Below, piece after piece: positions 11,024-23,880 of a stretch of 64,000 bases of DNA. The notes under the pieces are model-generated. The model was given only the letters and a program-made list of their open reading frames with translations, was not told the DNA's origin and made no database searches. The stretch lies in NCBI GenBank assembly GCA_019188255.1, contig JAETXT010000008.1:1612001-1676000 (forward strand), read 5' to 3'. Each line of letters opens with the position of its first letter. Position 1 is the first letter of the stretch. Source of the DNA: Verticillium longisporum. Taxonomy: Eukaryota; Ascomycota; Sordariomycetes; Glomerellales; Plectosphaerellaceae. Made by a program: the position numbers and the translations under genes.

Positions 11024-13206
11024 ATGAACATCATCAGTCTGGTGATCTTAGCTTTCATCAAGGCAACCTGTGCTCAGCTCTCCGTTATCCCTAGTGTCAA
11101 ATTCAGCTCGACAGGCGATGGGACTTTGGATGTGTCGAGCTTGTCCAGTATCATTGTTGATAATAAGTTTGCAAATTCCCGCGATGAAGATGGCGCAACA
11201 CTTATCCCTCCAACCCTCACGGAGTTCGCCGAGACATTCTCGCAGGATTTAGCTTCGGTTCTCGATTGGAGATTGTCAGTCGAAACTGCTGATTCAACCA
11301 ACTCATCAGCTATTTTCTTAACCATAGGAGACCCAAGCGACTTTCTCGACGTCGCTGGGCGACCTACATCAGAGGGCTATTCGCTGGACTTCTTTCCTAC
11401 TGGCATTACCATAACCGGTGCAAGCCCACTCGGTGTTTGGTGGGGCACCCGCACACTCCTTCAACATCTTGCGGCAAATGGCACTGGGACGGCTCCCCTT
11501 GGGCGGGTGGTAGATAACCCTGGCTGGGCCACGCGGGGGATGATGGTGAGTGCTGATGGTCAATATGATAATCTCCTTGCTGATGTTAGTTTTAGCTTGA
11601 CGTAGCCCGACACTATTACCCGATCGAGCTTTTGGAAGAAATGTGCGCGTACATGTCCTTTTATAAGCAGAATACCTGGCACATCCACCTTAGCGATAAC
11701 CTCTGGAACAACGTCCGATTGTATAGCTACGAGCACCAGCAGGGGCTCTATGCCGCCTTCCGACTTTGGTCGGATGATCCAGCTGTAGAAGGCCTCAACA
11801 CCCGCCGGAATGAATCTTACACTCGGGAGGAGTTTGATCGCCTGCAGTACACCTGCGCTTCTCGTGGAGTAACAATTCTTCCGGAGATTGAAGCGCCCGG
11901 ACATGCTTTGGTCATCTCTCAATGGAAGCCTGAAATTGCTCTTCCTACTGACATGAGTCTGCTCAACATATCACACCCGGATACAATACCGACGGTCAAG
12001 ACGATCTGGGAGGTCTTTCTGCCATGGTTCCACACAAACATTGTTCATATGGGAGCTGACGAATATCGCCACCCAACGCTCTCCGACGAGTTTCTGGCCT
12101 CCGAATACACCCGCTTCGTCCAGGAGATCAACGACTTCATCATTGCGAAGTCTGGCAAGAAAACCAGGATTTGGGGAACATTCCCTCCCCGCCAGGGCGG
12201 CAACACGGATAAAGAGGTCTCAATCCAGCACTGGGCACCCTGGGAAGCCAACCCACGGTGGGACTTCCTCCAAAACGGCTACAAGGTTCTTAACTCCGGC
12301 GACCGAGCCTACATAGTGGGCAAATGGTCGGAGCCGTACCCTCAAGAGCTCAACCTCGATTTCATCTTCGGCGGGAATCCCGAGGGTGGCCCGTTCTATC
12401 CGAACATCTTCGATAACAATAATGCGACAAACAATGCTCCTCTTGACGATCCGAATGTTCTCGGTCACATTGCTGCTCAATGGAACGACTTCGGACCAAA
12501 CGCGACAACGGTCCTCGAGGCCTACTACCAATGGAAAGACGGCATTGCAGCAGTAGCAAACCAACAGTGGGGCAGTAAGCTCTCTCGCGAAGACTATGCC
12601 GACTTGTATGCTGTCCTCCAGCCCCACGCCCCTGGACAGAACCTTGATCGTCGTATTCCGTCAGTCGGCCCTACCATTCTGGATTACGACTTTGTCAAAG
12701 GTCGCCGCTGCAACGGCAAGTACAAAGATGAGTCTGGAAACAACTATCATGCGGCTTCAACATGCTCCAATTCAGACGAAGGAATCATTCTTCAGCCTGG
12801 GTGCGAAGTGACTACACCCCTCGACTCTAAGGGCCGAGACTATACTCTGAGCTTCAGAATCAAACCAACCAGTGACGCCAAAGGACCTATTCTGAGAGGA
12901 AGAGATAGCGAACTATGGTTCGGGAATGGCACCTCGAACGCTGTGATGCTATTCTTGGGAGAGAGTGCTTATGCCTTGAATTATACGTTCCCTATCGGCG
13001 AGTGGACAGAGGCAAGTCTCGCAGGGCAAGGCAAAAGTACGTATCTCGATGTAGGTGAGGGGCCGATGGAGTTTCTAACAATTCTTGGCTGGGAGGGGGA
13101 CAAGAATGTGTGGACATACATCGGCATCGAGGCGCCTTTGAGAACTATTGGAGGTGGAAGTTTTGAGGGTGTCATCGGCAAGATGAAACTCGTCGATAAT
13201 GCCTAG
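11024..13206 (+). CDS. GH20 beta-hexosaminidase-like enzyme, secreted
   Basis: This is a secreted GH20 family enzyme, expected to release N-acetylhexosamine (or related disaccharides) from non-reducing ends by substrate-assisted catalysis. Exon 1 is 11024-11545 and exon 2 11596-13206, about 710 residues. The 50-nt intron was placed because it yields the conserved block RGMM-LDVARHYYP. The start at 11024 gives a signal peptide (MNIISLVILAFIKATCA). An N-terminal alpha/beta domain (to about residue 165) precedes the TIM barrel with the catalytic pair Asp329-Glu330 (HMGADEY). HIHLSDN and ILPEIEAPGHA are family motifs. The last 190 or so residues look like a concanavalin-like (LamG-type) beta-sandwich, as in some fungal exo-acting GH20 proteins. 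The target could be chitin oligomers or glycoproteins. It lies tail to tail with the GST gene. Confidence 0.92.
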
Positions 13207-13488
13207 GGATATTGCATCAATGTATTGGGCCATACATAGAGCGAGGTTCTACTGTGTCATGACCATCCCTTTACGGGGTTGCCACAAGTTATGGTTGATT
13301 ACCGAGCATGCTAAAGTCTAATAAGGCACCTGTCTATCGCGAATCCCAGAAGATGATTGACATCGAACTTAAGCGCAGCTAGAGTAGCCCGAAATTGCTG
13401 TCCTATGATTGAGCGAATCAATGGCTAGGCTACGCATGCGATCGAACCTTGAGTCTACCTGGTTTGGGGTCAGGAGCCTTGGACCATG

Positions 13489-14335
13489 CTACTCTGAGTC
13501 GAGCTCTGGGTAGTGCCTGTAAATGCCGTCTGCGTACTTCTGCCTTCTCTCACTTGCAAGGTATTCCTTGATCTTGGGGCGTTCCTTGACAGCATCGTAG
13601 AGCTTGAAGACTCCATTGTATTTGTGACTCTCCTCCAGTTTGGCCAATGCCTTGGGGAAGGCGAATTTGACGCCGTCAATGCACTGGCATATGGTCAGCA
13701 GCCGGATTTCGGTCGAACGACATTCTACCCACCTGGAATAAGACCAGATCAGCGTACGTGAGCAATCCGCCATACAGCCACGGTCCCTCTCCGCTGGCCT
13801 CACCCTTGAGCACACGCTCAAAGTAGCCAAGGAACTTGGGAAGTCTGCTTTCAACGTAATCCTTTGCCCTTTTCTTCGACTCCTCCTTCTGGTCCTCATA
13901 AGTGAGGCCCATAGCGATGGGGTGATGTGTGTCGTGGACCTCATTGCTCAGGCCATCTAGAGCCGTTAGAGCTAGCTGGTTGACGTGATAAACTCCGTCA
14001 TTCTCATCTCCGGGTTTGGGGGCTAGGCCGTGACGGACTCCGAGGTACTGGAGAATGTTAGGCACCTGTGAGATGAGCAGGTCACCGTGCTTCAGGATTG
14101 GCGGTGCGAAAGGAGGAGGATTCGAGGCGTCGCCTGTGTTGGTGTCGGCGGTATGCTTCAAAACCTCGTCGACTCCATTTTCAGCTGCTGCAGTGTCTGT
14201 GTATGAGGCTCCAGCTTCTTCAAGGACGAGGCGAACATGCTCTCCCCGCCCGGGAACGCCAGGCCAGTAGATGAGGTTGTAGGAGACGTCCTTGGCCGTC
14301 TTTGTTCGCTTCGCAGAGGGAGATGTAACAGACAT
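13489..14335 (-). CDS. Glutathione S-transferase (sigma/alpha-like)
   Basis: A cytosolic GST-fold protein of 265 residues, probably conjugating glutathione to electrophiles or acting as a glutathione-dependent isomerase. Exon 1 is 14335-13733 and exon 2 13683-13489. The 49-nt intron has a GTGGGT donor and CCAG acceptor and joins VLFQ to CIDGVKFAFP. The thioredoxin-like N-domain contains YNLIYWPGVPGRGEHVRLVL, with the tyrosine as candidate catalytic residue, and the glutathione-binding block LLISQVPNILQYLG. The helical C-domain follows, with YADLVLFQ typical of the class. An N-terminal Ser/Lys-rich extension of about 17 residues precedes the domain. No targeting signal is evident. It shares no obvious function with the flanking hydrolases, although phenolic detoxification during lignocellulose decay is a possible inference. 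Confidence 0.9.
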
Positions 14336-16520
14336 GATTTTTATACGTGGATCGTGGTTTCCGGTATCGTATCAATCGTTGCAGAGAGAGATTGAGATTG
14401 AAATTTCGATGCTGACAGGACGTCGTGTGCGAAGTTCAAGTCCGAAGCCGAAAGCGGCTGAAGCAGTGCCGACCCAGAGTGTGGGGTAAGGCGCCGGAAG
14501 TGATGTCATGTGCCGGAATCGGCTGTCGCTGCATCAGGTTGTACAATTTTGACGTCAAAATTGGGGAACATTGTTCTCGGTGGAGAGGTCTCTACTCCGA
14601 ACCGGATGAGAGGTATGCAAGCCCAAACTCAGTTCGTAGCACGCAGATTCTGATGTATCTCCACCACCGCTACCCCAACACTTTGAGCCGCCCAGCGGGT
14701 GACAAAAAAAGAGGCCCAGCCAAATATCTCTTACATATCACTGGCTGGTTAGGATGCTGCTTGGGTATCTTCTGCCCCTAGAACACCAGAGTCCTAGGCC
14801 TATTATTTGGCTGTAGTGCAAGTTGGTAGGTAGGTGAAGGGCTTTTGCGTGGGCCATTTTTTTTGTCGCCCGCTTGCCCGCCCAGCCGGGTGCCACCCAT
14901 ATGCCTCGAGCTCACCAGTGATCATTTCCAATGAACCCCAGGGACGTCTTTAACCAAATGAGGGGTTTTTTCGTCTTCTTAATACGATGATCCTGGCTAC
15001 GTTGACTTGGGCGGGAGCCATCGCACGCTGGGTAAGGGTTGAAGTGTGTTCATTGGAGCCCACCGGCACCGCTATACAGCGCGCCGCGATTTCATTCCAC
15101 CACTAAATCTATCCAAAAAGAAAGAAAAAAGGAAAAGGATTGAGCTTTACTACAGCGTCCAATATGAAACATCTAGAGCTCGTAAAGCTGCTCCAATGAA
15201 TTGAGGTCATTACTGTAGGCCGATAAGCAATGCCTGATGACACTTTGAAAGTTTGATTGGCATGACATGCGTTGGTGACCGGGCGTGTCTGCCGTGAAAT
15301 CCTGGCTTAATATGTGGGTTTATGTAGCAGTTTGATCGTGATCTCCAGGGATCGCAGCTATTTACCTGATAAATTGGTCGACGACACGTGAAGGTCGCGT
15401 CATACCAGCCCTTGCTCATCGAAGGCCTGGATGCATTCCGTCGATTTCGATGCGCAGCGTCAGCCCTGTTGACATCGTGCCAATAGTGGCCGGGTTTCTG
15501 CCGCAATTACCGAACGACTTGGCTTCCCCGGAGTTTCTAGCCCTCGTTGAATCGGATTCGCATTCGGCTGAATGTGCTGGACCCCGACTACCGATTTCTA
15601 CGTTAAATGCTGCTGCACATGCCGAGTCTGGCGTCCAAATAGCAGTATGGCGGCTTGCAGCCAAACCAAATTTGATTGTCTAGGTTTGTGATGGCCACGG
15701 CTCATGCTATCGTCGATGATATTGAGCCTTGGTCTGTGAGATGCATACTCATCTCCGCACGTCTCAAGTCATGGCACGCCTGTCATATCATGACAAGAGA
15801 TAGCAGAAGCCCCCGGTTTGTGTCAGTGTCTGGGCGAGAACCCTCGAACGCAGCTGCGGTAGCACCGCTCTTCTTGCTCGACCAAAGACATGTCTAAAGA
15901 TTCGTGTACCCGGCCGATCGGTCCATCGGATCGTGAACCAAGCGCAAATTGGCTGTCATCTGAGAGAAGTCGTATCGGTCTGAGGGGCCTCGGAGACTCG
16001 GCTAGCCAACCACCCTACCAAGTTTTACGGGAACATCATGTGAACACAAGCCCCCAGCAGGGGTTTTTCCTCCACGCCCATTCCTTTGTTCTCGGAGTAA
16101 TTATTTGGGACCCCAACGAAACTCCACCGAGTCTAGCTTGCCGTGGGGTATTTGACCGCCGGCGACACACGAAACTTGCCCTAGCCTGATTGAGCAGTGC
16201 TGCCGCCAAATTGCAACTACAGAACCATGGCGTCGTCAGCCAACTCCCCGCTTCCAAAAACGCCCCTTTCGATTTCTCCTGAATCTCGGCATAGGGGCAT
16301 GGCAATCCATATGAAGTACCTGACATTCTTGGTTGATCAAGTTCTATTCCGAGTTAACATGGGGTTACCAGTGATATAAAGGCAGTATCTTTTCGCATGC
16401 CAAGTGATTCGCCTACTCCTGGTGTTTGGCATTTCGCATACAATCTTCTACCCGTCTCTCTGCTCAGGCTTAAGACCAACCCTGCACATCAACCCATTCT
16501 TTTGAACCAGTCTATGCAGC
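14336..16520. other. Intergenic region, 2.2 kb
   Basis: A divergent promoter region between the GST (-) and feruloyl esterase (+) genes. No domain-bearing open frame is present. A TATAAA-like element lies near its right end. Confidence 0.6.
16374..16380 (+). promoter_or_regulatory. TATA box of the feruloyl esterase gene
   Basis: GATATAAAGG lies about 140 nt upstream of the start codon at 16521. The start codon itself is placed before a good signal peptide. Confidence 0.45.
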
Positions 16521-18122
16521 ATGGTTCGATCTGGTCACCTAATCCCCCCGTGGCTTGGGTTGGCAACGGCGACATGCAAGCCCCCTATCAACACTCCTGC
16601 TGCATTTGAGGAACGATGCCGGAACTTGCCCGCATTTCTTAGAATTCCGAACTCCAACGCCACATCAGCGGAGTTTGTGCCTGCAGGAACTACATTCCTC
16701 TTCCCAAATGCCGTGCCGAGCTGTGGTCGCACCTCTCAAAATGTTACCATTGATCTCTGCCGTGTTACCGCCGAGGTGGCAACCTCTGCTCAATCGGGCA
16801 TCAAAATGGAGACTTGGCTGCCGCTGGACTGGTCTGGGAGATTTCTGAGTACCGGCAATGGTGGTCTTGGAGGGTGTATTCAATACGAAGACATCCAGTA
16901 CGCCGCCTCGCTGGGTTTCGCAACTGTCGGTACAAACAACGGACACGACGGCGGAGATGGATCGACATTTACTCAGCTTGATGTTGTCGAAGGCTATGCC
17001 TATCGTGCGCTACATACTGGTGTCGTCCTCGGCAAGCAGGTCTCCAGAACCTTCCATGGCAGACCCCACACAAAGAGCTACTACCTTGGCTGCTCTACGG
17101 GTGGGCGTCAGGGCTTCAAGGAGGCTCAGAGCTTCCCTGACGATTTTGACGGCATCGTTGCAGGCGCTCCGGCATTTTCGTTCAACAATCTCACGTCCTG
17201 GAGCTCATTCTTCTATCCCTTGACCGGTCCACCGACCGCCGATACCTTTGTACCATTTAGCGTATGGCCCTTGATCGCGAAGGATATTCTGAAGCAGTGC
17301 GATCACCTTGACGGCGCTGTCGATGGGATTCTGGAGTCTCCAGACCTTTGCAACTATGATCCATCTGGTCTACTCTGCGCCGAGGGTCAAAATAGCTCCA
17401 CATGCCTGACGCAGACACAAGCGGATACGGTGCGAAGCATCTACTCCCATATACGCGACGTGGAAGGGAGCTTTGTCTATCCCGGCATGCAACCCGGCGG
17501 CGAGTCCACCGAGGCCGTCTTCGCCATGTTCAACGGCAGACCTTTTGGTGCGTCAGACTGGTGGAAGTACGCCATCTTCAACGACTCGAGCTGGGATCCC
17601 CTGACGTTGAAGAGGGAGGACTTTACTGTCGCTTCGCACCTCAACCTGTTCAACATTGACACGTGGGAGGGCGACCTCTCGGCGTTCCAGAGGAAGGGCG
17701 GCAAGCTACTTCACTACCACGGCCTGACAGATGGTATCATCACCAGCGCGAACTCACCTCGATACTACGAGCATGTTTCGCAAACCATGGGGCTTTCTCC
17801 TCCCAAGTTGGATGAGTTTTACCGCTTCTTCCGCATCTCGGGCATGGCGCACTGCTTCGGTGGACCTGGTGCCAGCAACATCGGCAACAGAGGATTCACC
17901 CCGCCAGCCAGCCTCGAGCCTGAAGGGAACGTTTTGATGGCCATGGTGCAATGGGTGGAGAAGGGCATCGCGCCGGAGTATGTGATCGGAACTGCCTTTA
18001 TCAACGGAACGCAGAGCGCCGGGGTTGATTACAAACGGCGACACTGCCGCTGGCCCGCTCGCAACGTGTATCAGGGTCCCGGCGACGTCAAGGACGAGAA
18101 CAGCTGGGCGTGTGTTCAGTAG
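16521..18122 (+). CDS. faeB: Feruloyl esterase B-like, tannase family
   Basis: A secreted tannase/feruloyl-esterase family protein (533 residues, one exon) expected to hydrolyse ester links between hydroxycinnamic acids and arabinoxylan, releasing ferulic or p-coumaric acid. The signal peptide is about residues 1-17 (MVRSGHLIPPWLGLATA). The nucleophile is Ser192 in GCSTGG, preceded by Cys191. The HGLTDGII segment carries the catalytic Asp, and the His-Cys pair is in GMAHCFGG. This is the CS-D-HC arrangement in which a disulfide links the residues next to Ser and His. Six or more further Cys and a Cys-rich calcium-binding lid region (residues about 255-310) are consistent with the family. True tannase activity on gallate esters is an alternative. 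The gene is convergent with a sugar transporter, with 208 bp between stops. Confidence 0.92.
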   Translation: MVRSGHLIPPWLGLATATCKPPINTPAAFEERCRNLPAFLRIPNSNATSAEFVPAGTTFLFPNAVPSCGRTSQNVTIDLCRVTAEVATSAQSGIKMETWLPLDWSGRFLSTGNGGLGGCIQYEDIQYAASLGFATVGTNNGHDGGDGSTFTQLDVVEGYAYRALHTGVVLGKQVSRTFHGRPHTKSYYLGCSTGGRQGFKEAQSFPDDFDGIVAGAPAFSFNNLTSWSSFFYPLTGPPTADTFVPFSVWPLIAKDILKQCDHLDGAVDGILESPDLCNYDPSGLLCAEGQNSSTCLTQTQADTVRSIYSHIRDVEGSFVYPGMQPGGESTEAVFAMFNGRPFGASDWWKYAIFNDSSWDPLTLKREDFTVASHLNLFNIDTWEGDLSAFQRKGGKLLHYHGLTDGIITSANSPRYYEHVSQTMGLSPPKLDEFYRFFRISGMAHCFGGPGASNIGNRGFTPPASLEPEGNVLMAMVQWVEKGIAPEYVIGTAFINGTQSAGVDYKRRHCRWPARNVYQGPGDVKDENSWACVQ

Positions 18123-18330
18123 ACGCGATGTCACGTGGTTGTCGTGGTGTACATTCTGAAGTGTTTCCTCATTTCTTCGTTACGTACCGCCCGCTACAGG
18201 CAGTGCTGTGCATATCCAACTACCTAGCTTTGTCGTGGCTCGTTCACAGATCTCGCAATGAAACTCAAACACGCGCTGCCTCCCGCTGACGTTACCCAGA
18301 AGCGTCCTACCTTTCTCATGAAATATCGTG

Positions 18331-20064
18331 TTATTCCTTCCTCTCGAACTGCTCCGACTCGATGTACTTCTTCTCGTCGGAGACGGAGTCGGATCGCTCG
18401 GGCACGAGTTCCTTGCCGCGCAGCTGGGCCCAGACGGCCTTGTGCATGGGCTTCATGAAGAGAGCGTCCATCTCCTCGAGAGTAATGCCTGGAGGTCAAA
18501 GTTAGCACCGAGTAACGGTGCAACACGTGGAGATAGAAAAGCTTACCCTTGGTCTCAGGAACGAAGATGAAGGCCCAGATACCCATGCAGACAAGAATGG
18601 CGCTGAAGAAGAAATAGGCACCATAGCCGAGATCGGAAATCATGTAGGGCGTCGAGCGCGCAATGATGAAGGAGCCGAGCCAGGTGTCGGCGGTGGTGAT
18701 GGCGACGCAGAGCATACGAATGTCGAGGGGGAAGATCTCGGAACAGTAAGTCCAGGTGATGCCCTGCCACGTGGCACAAATGATGAAGCCGTTGACATAG
18801 ACGCAGACCATGGCGAGGTAGCCCCAGGCATCGCGGTTGACGACACCGGCGGCAGCAGCACTAGCGGGATCGGCCCTCATAACGTAGCCGCCAATGTACC
18901 ACATGGGAATGCAGCCGAGCGCGGCACCCCAGATAAGGCCCTTGCGACGACCGACCTTTTCGACGACGTAGAAGGTAAAGCAAATCATGCCGAGCGTCTT
19001 GGCAATGCCGTAGAAGCCGGTCGAGAACAGGCGCAGCGAAGTGCCGGACACGCCGAGCGTCTCGAAGATGCGGGGTGCGTAGTAGGTGATGATGTTGACG
19101 CCGGTGAAACTCTGGAGGAACATGAGCGCCATACCGATGCCCATGCGGTTTCGGGTGCCCTTCTGGAAAAGCTTCTTGAACTGTTGCTTCTTGCTCATGC
19201 GCATGGTTGATCGCTCCTCAACCTGCTGGCGGATCTCGCCCATCTCGCGGCGGACGTAGTCGTGGTCGCGGTCGAGGCCGCGCAGTGTGCAGAGGATACG
19301 CTCGGCGCCTTCAAAGTCGTCACCTCTGGCGAGCCAGCGGGGAGACTCGGGACACCACCACATGCCGAAGAATAGACCGACTCCGGGTACCAGCTGCAGA
19401 GCGAGGGGGATGATCCACTGGGCTTGCGACTCAACGTTGATAGTCTGGTCTGTTGCGTAGTTGATCCAAAAGCCCAGCATGCCGCCGCCTTGGGAAGCGA
19501 TTTCGAAGATACCGACGAGTCGACCACGGATAGACGGTGGTGCTGTTTCGGCAATATAGACGGGGACGACGAGAGAAGAAGCGCCAATACCGAGACCGGC
19601 GACGGCGCGGCCTGCAATGATGATTTGGGGCGTGCCGAGGGCGGCGGTAGGGAGAGTACCGCCGATGAGCAAGACGAGAGCGGCGAGCATGACGGTCTTG
19701 CGACGACCCCACTTCTCGGCGAGCGGGAACGTAAGGAGGGCGCCGAAGAAGCAGCCGGCTTGGAAGGTAGAGACAATGTTGCCTTGGACAGTATCACGGT
19801 GAGATTGGGACTTGCCAGCGAGGTCGAAGTCGCGGCGGAACGAGTCAAGCGCCATGGTGCCGCCGATGACGGCTGTATCGTAACCCACTGAATGCTGTTA
19901 GCATGGCACAGAATGGCAAGGCCTGCCGGTTGTAGACGACGCAGAGACTGGCTAAACATACTGGCAAGAGCAGAGCAGGAGGCGACAAGGGCGACAAGAT
20001 GGATGCGCCAGTTGCGAACCTCGGGGGGGTCAAGGGTCCCGGAGGCGTGGGTGCTCCAACCCAT
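18331..20064 (-). CDS. MFS sugar transporter (quinate/galacturonate permease type)
   Basis: A 12-helix proton-coupled sugar porter of 533 residues for the plasma membrane. Exons are 20064-19962, 19887-18547 and 18488-18331, with introns of 74 and 58 nt. The first joins SALA to MGYDTAVIGGT and the second joins VPETKG to ITLEEMDALF. Family signatures are GYDTAVIGG in helix 1, EKWGRRK between helices 2 and 3, PESPRWLARG after helix 6, and VEKVGRRKG and FVPETKG in the C-terminal half. Overall pattern (long first loop, two halves joined by a Glu/Lys-rich linker) resembles the subfamily holding quinate permease and fungal galacturonate or hexose transporters. The substrate cannot be read from sequence. 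The position beside a feruloyl esterase suggests uptake of a wall-derived sugar or acid, which is inference. The C-terminus is charged and cytosolic. Confidence 0.93.
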
Positions 20065-20244
20065 GATGGTGATGATGTAGAGTGAAAGTCTCTGCCTGGG
20101 TGGTTGACTAGACTTCAAGCTGCGCAGTCGAACTCGTTGAGAGGTCGAGTAAGCTGAAGACGAGAGAAAGCTTGCTTCTCGGGGGGAGGAGAAGTTGCTT
20201 CGTAAGGGTCTAATTCGATCTAAGACTCGTGGGCTGCTCCATCT

Positions 20245-20253
20245 TATTATATA
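20245..20253 (-). promoter_or_regulatory. TATA box of the sugar transporter gene
   Basis: Minus-strand TATATAATA lies about 180 nt upstream of the start at 20064. The space between is pyrimidine-rich, as expected for a fungal 5' UTR. Confidence 0.45.
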
Positions 20254-23200
20254 GGCGAGCCGTTGGTACCCCATCACTCGAAATTCTCCATGGAACCCAC
20301 CCCCAGAACCAGGGTCGGCGTGTGATGTGAGATGGACTGGAGCACGAGATGCCGCGCCGTTGACGGCGCCGGCCAACGACCGTGAAGCATGCACCCTGGA
20401 AAGGTCCGTGGCGGCCTGGTCTGGGGAGGGTCGGGTTAGCTTGGGCAGAATACAACGCTGTTACCCCGCGCTTCCCATATCGCGAAGCACAAGAAGGACG
20501 GGGATCTGGTCGCGCTGGCAGCGGCAAGCTTAGGTTGGCGTGTGGGGATGGGCTGAATGTTGATCTGGGGGAGGGGGCGGTTAGGGGCAACTAGAGTCAG
20601 AGATTTCCGGGGAAATATCGCGAGGCAAAGGAGGGATCATCGCGATAGAAGCATGGCGGACAGCAGGGTCGTTTCGTTACATGGTCACACTTGGACATGG
20701 TGCGAGTGCTGGTCTTGGCACTCAAGACGATTGGACCAACGTCGGGATCCGCGAGTCAATGGGTGGTAAGATATTCATGAGGATTGCGGGTTTGGAGCAG
20801 ATGGGTCGGCATTTCCGACGATGGATTACCTCACGGTGCATAGGATGTGCCAGCAGAAAGAAAATGAGGTTGGTAAGGGGCGGCATGGACTTGCTCAAAG
20901 AAGGTCCCGAATCTGACACGATGGAGGCGCATGCAGGCGAATGGAGAGTGGAATCAAGCGTGCATACTTGTTGAGAGTCGCGAATCCCGTGCTCGCGTGC
21001 TCTCCTTCGCGCCCACAATGCTAGCCGGCCTTGCGGGTTTCCGCTCCAAACTGCAGTAAACGGCTACACGGTCCAACGCCAAGCGGCCATATCAGGTTCT
21101 TGGTGTCGGACCAAATCCCGCCCTAGATGGAGCCGCACTACCCACGTGATGAAGCTAGACTATTGCTTAAGCTTAAGTCGGTGGGTCAGTCCAGGTTCAC
21201 CGCGGGGTTTCGACGCAGGGATTGGGCGGGAGAAGCGCACACGATGCATCGCAACCAGGGGGCTGTGTCGTGAAATCTGCATTTCGGCCAGTTTCCGAGC
21301 AGCGGCAGTTGGCTGGAGCCTTCCCCAGGTCTGTCGTGAAGTTTCACAGCTGAGAAGAGGTAAGGAGCCATGGCGGTTGTGGCGTGCTGAAGCGCAATGT
21401 CGAGTCCCGAAGTTTTCCGCTTGGGTGACTATGGGCTGGACTAGAAGCACGGATAAGTCGCTAGTGTTTCTTGTCCTGGAGCGAATTCTTAGCTTGTGAT
21501 CCGTGGTATAAAACGGGGGATGACCGAGAGTCGCGTTTGCTAAAGCCAAAAAATATGTGTCGAAGTTCGGAAAGCGGCCGAATGTTGCATCTCGGCATGC
21601 GTCTTGAGGCTCGACAAAGCAGCGCCAGCGTCGGAACTTGGCCGACTCTTGGCGACGGCCGCAGATGAAGGATGCGGGTCAAGCTGGTTGCCAGTGGCCA
21701 TCCCGGCGAACAACACGAAACCACGACCTCGGAAAGCACATGAGTATTCGTAAAGCTCGTGAAGAAGACTTGGGATAGCTTCAGCCTCGTCGAACTTTTT
21801 TGATCGTCTCGCTTGGAGGAGGCATTGTATCGCGCCGACTGCGTTACACAGGCCAGCCTCTGCCAGCGCCCAAGGATGAGCATGGTTGTGGCAACATGCC
21901 GGGCATACATTTAGGCTCCGCCTGTTGACCTGATGGATCCCGGCCGTCAGCTTTTCCGACGGTAACCCAACCACCACCACATCGGCCATTACCCACAACA
22001 CCGAGGGCAGTATATCACACACCTACCTAACCAACGCGAATAATCCCTAGCGTCGGCCATCCTCCGGCGGTCGTCTCCACTGATCCTGCAGCATGGCCTG
22101 ATTGCTACACAAGAAGTTGTGAAATATCAGGAGAGAAGGGTAAATGAGGTGTGCTGCAATGATCCCCACAACGTGACACGCGCCGTCAACAGCAAGCATT
22201 CTTCGGATCCCATGTCTTCTGACAACCCTCGCGTCTGTTCGCGGATGGAATAGTACAAGTCGTCCAGGAAAACCAACGCTATTACCTTAGACCCATCCTG
22301 ATTTCCCCAGATTTTCAACTTCCCTTTCCTTCGTTTCTTCTCGTCGAATCCACCCCACCCGCCGTCGCACATGCGCTGGCCGGCGCCTTTCACCGATTCT
22401 CATTGCTGTGCATCTCCACTCCGCTACATCTGGCCCCCGGTGTCCTGCTCGTGCCCATACCGCTGAGGCAGTCTGCGACGCTTCCTCCGAAGTTTCTCCA
22501 GCCAGCCTTCCCTCGACTCTATTGCCCAAAGGCAACGTTTCTGCGAAGGTGGCAAGTGTCATCTTGAATGAGGCTTCGAGCGCGGGAACAACCCCGAGAA
22601 TGACGTCGCACACAGATGTCCGAAAAGGGAGGATTAGCGACGATCTCACAGGGTCGCCGCAACGCCACATGCATGGCTCCGAGAGGGGTGGTGTACAGCA
22701 CAGAGCCTCGGCCATGTGCCCTATCAGTAGCTGTAGCCAGGGGCTCCCCAGCACCCTGCGTTCGGGCTTATACGGGCGCTACAGGGGCTCTAGCCGGGCC
22801 GCAGTCCTCCGTTATGGTCTCACACGTGTGCCAACGACAGGCTATTTTGGTGGCTGTTCACGGCCGAAGATGCAACGTCCTTGGGTGTTGGTGAAGTAAG
22901 TAAGCATGGCTACCAAAGTTGATTTGTAGCGATTTCCGTACTCGTAAGATATGAATTGCTGTACGACATTCGTACCAAGACAAACTGTTGGATTGATTGA
23001 TCGTGCCGAGTGCGGGGAGTCCTACAAAAGGATAACTCAAGACGTAGATGGTGCCAAAAGGAGTCCAAAAGTAAGGTAGTGAGCTCGGCCACAATGCCGC
23101 CCATGTCCCGAAGTCTACCAATTGCTAATCTCTTGGGTCATTTGACAAGTTCCATACATCGTTGACGTACTAATGCCTTCTTCATATTTGCTTGTATGGG

Positions 23201-23880
23201 GCCGGACCGGAGGACAGCTATCCAATTGCGCATTTGAGAATCCGGCCACAGTCATGCCGTCACATAGGATCCGTCGTCTTGCAACATGCGCCCTATCCCA
23301 TTCACACGAGATATATTTTTTCACGCCATCACTTGGAAGGGAGACGACAAAGAAGGTCTTGGTATAAGGATCAACGATATCATATCTCCAATTTCCTCAG
23401 TGTCCGATGGCGCAACCGCTCTTGCCAGTCTCTCCCTAGCATGTCCGTCCCTTCCAGAGAAGTCACATTCACTGTCTCAAGCGCATACCCGAACGAGGTG
23501 AGCAGTCCAAACCCAATTATGCTTGGAGAGGCCGAGACAATCTGTGTAATATCAGTTGAAAAGTGATGACATGTCGTAAACCTTGTGTTGGGCACAGTAA
23601 CATAAAACACGCGAGCCTCCCACCTTGCTGACCGGCGCTTCTAATACACAAAGGCTCAAGCACTCACAGCATAGATTCAACAACCAGTATATATGGCTTC
23701 TATTGAGATGCCACCCTGTCTTGAACCGGCTTCCTGGATATTTGTGACAGGATTTCGGCGGCGGAAGGCCCGCAACTTGAGGAAGCATCTCGAAACATTA
23801 CGTATTCGGGTCAAATGTTGACAGCTCAGCCGAGCGCACCAAGAGCTCAGGTCTATGAAAGCAACCGAAAAGGTCATTAC
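20254..23880. other. Intergenic region, 3.6 kb
   Basis: No open frame in this region shows a recognisable domain or plausible exon structure. Several 100-160 codon frames overlap on opposite strands around 21,150-22,900 with atypical Cys/Arg/Ser-rich composition, and were judged chance. A non-coding RNA cannot be excluded. Confidence 0.55.

Noticed and set aside
22287..22899. Overlapping 155- and 163-codon frames on opposite strands
   Set aside because: Each contradicts the other. Both have Cys/Arg/Ser/Pro-rich chance composition and no motif.
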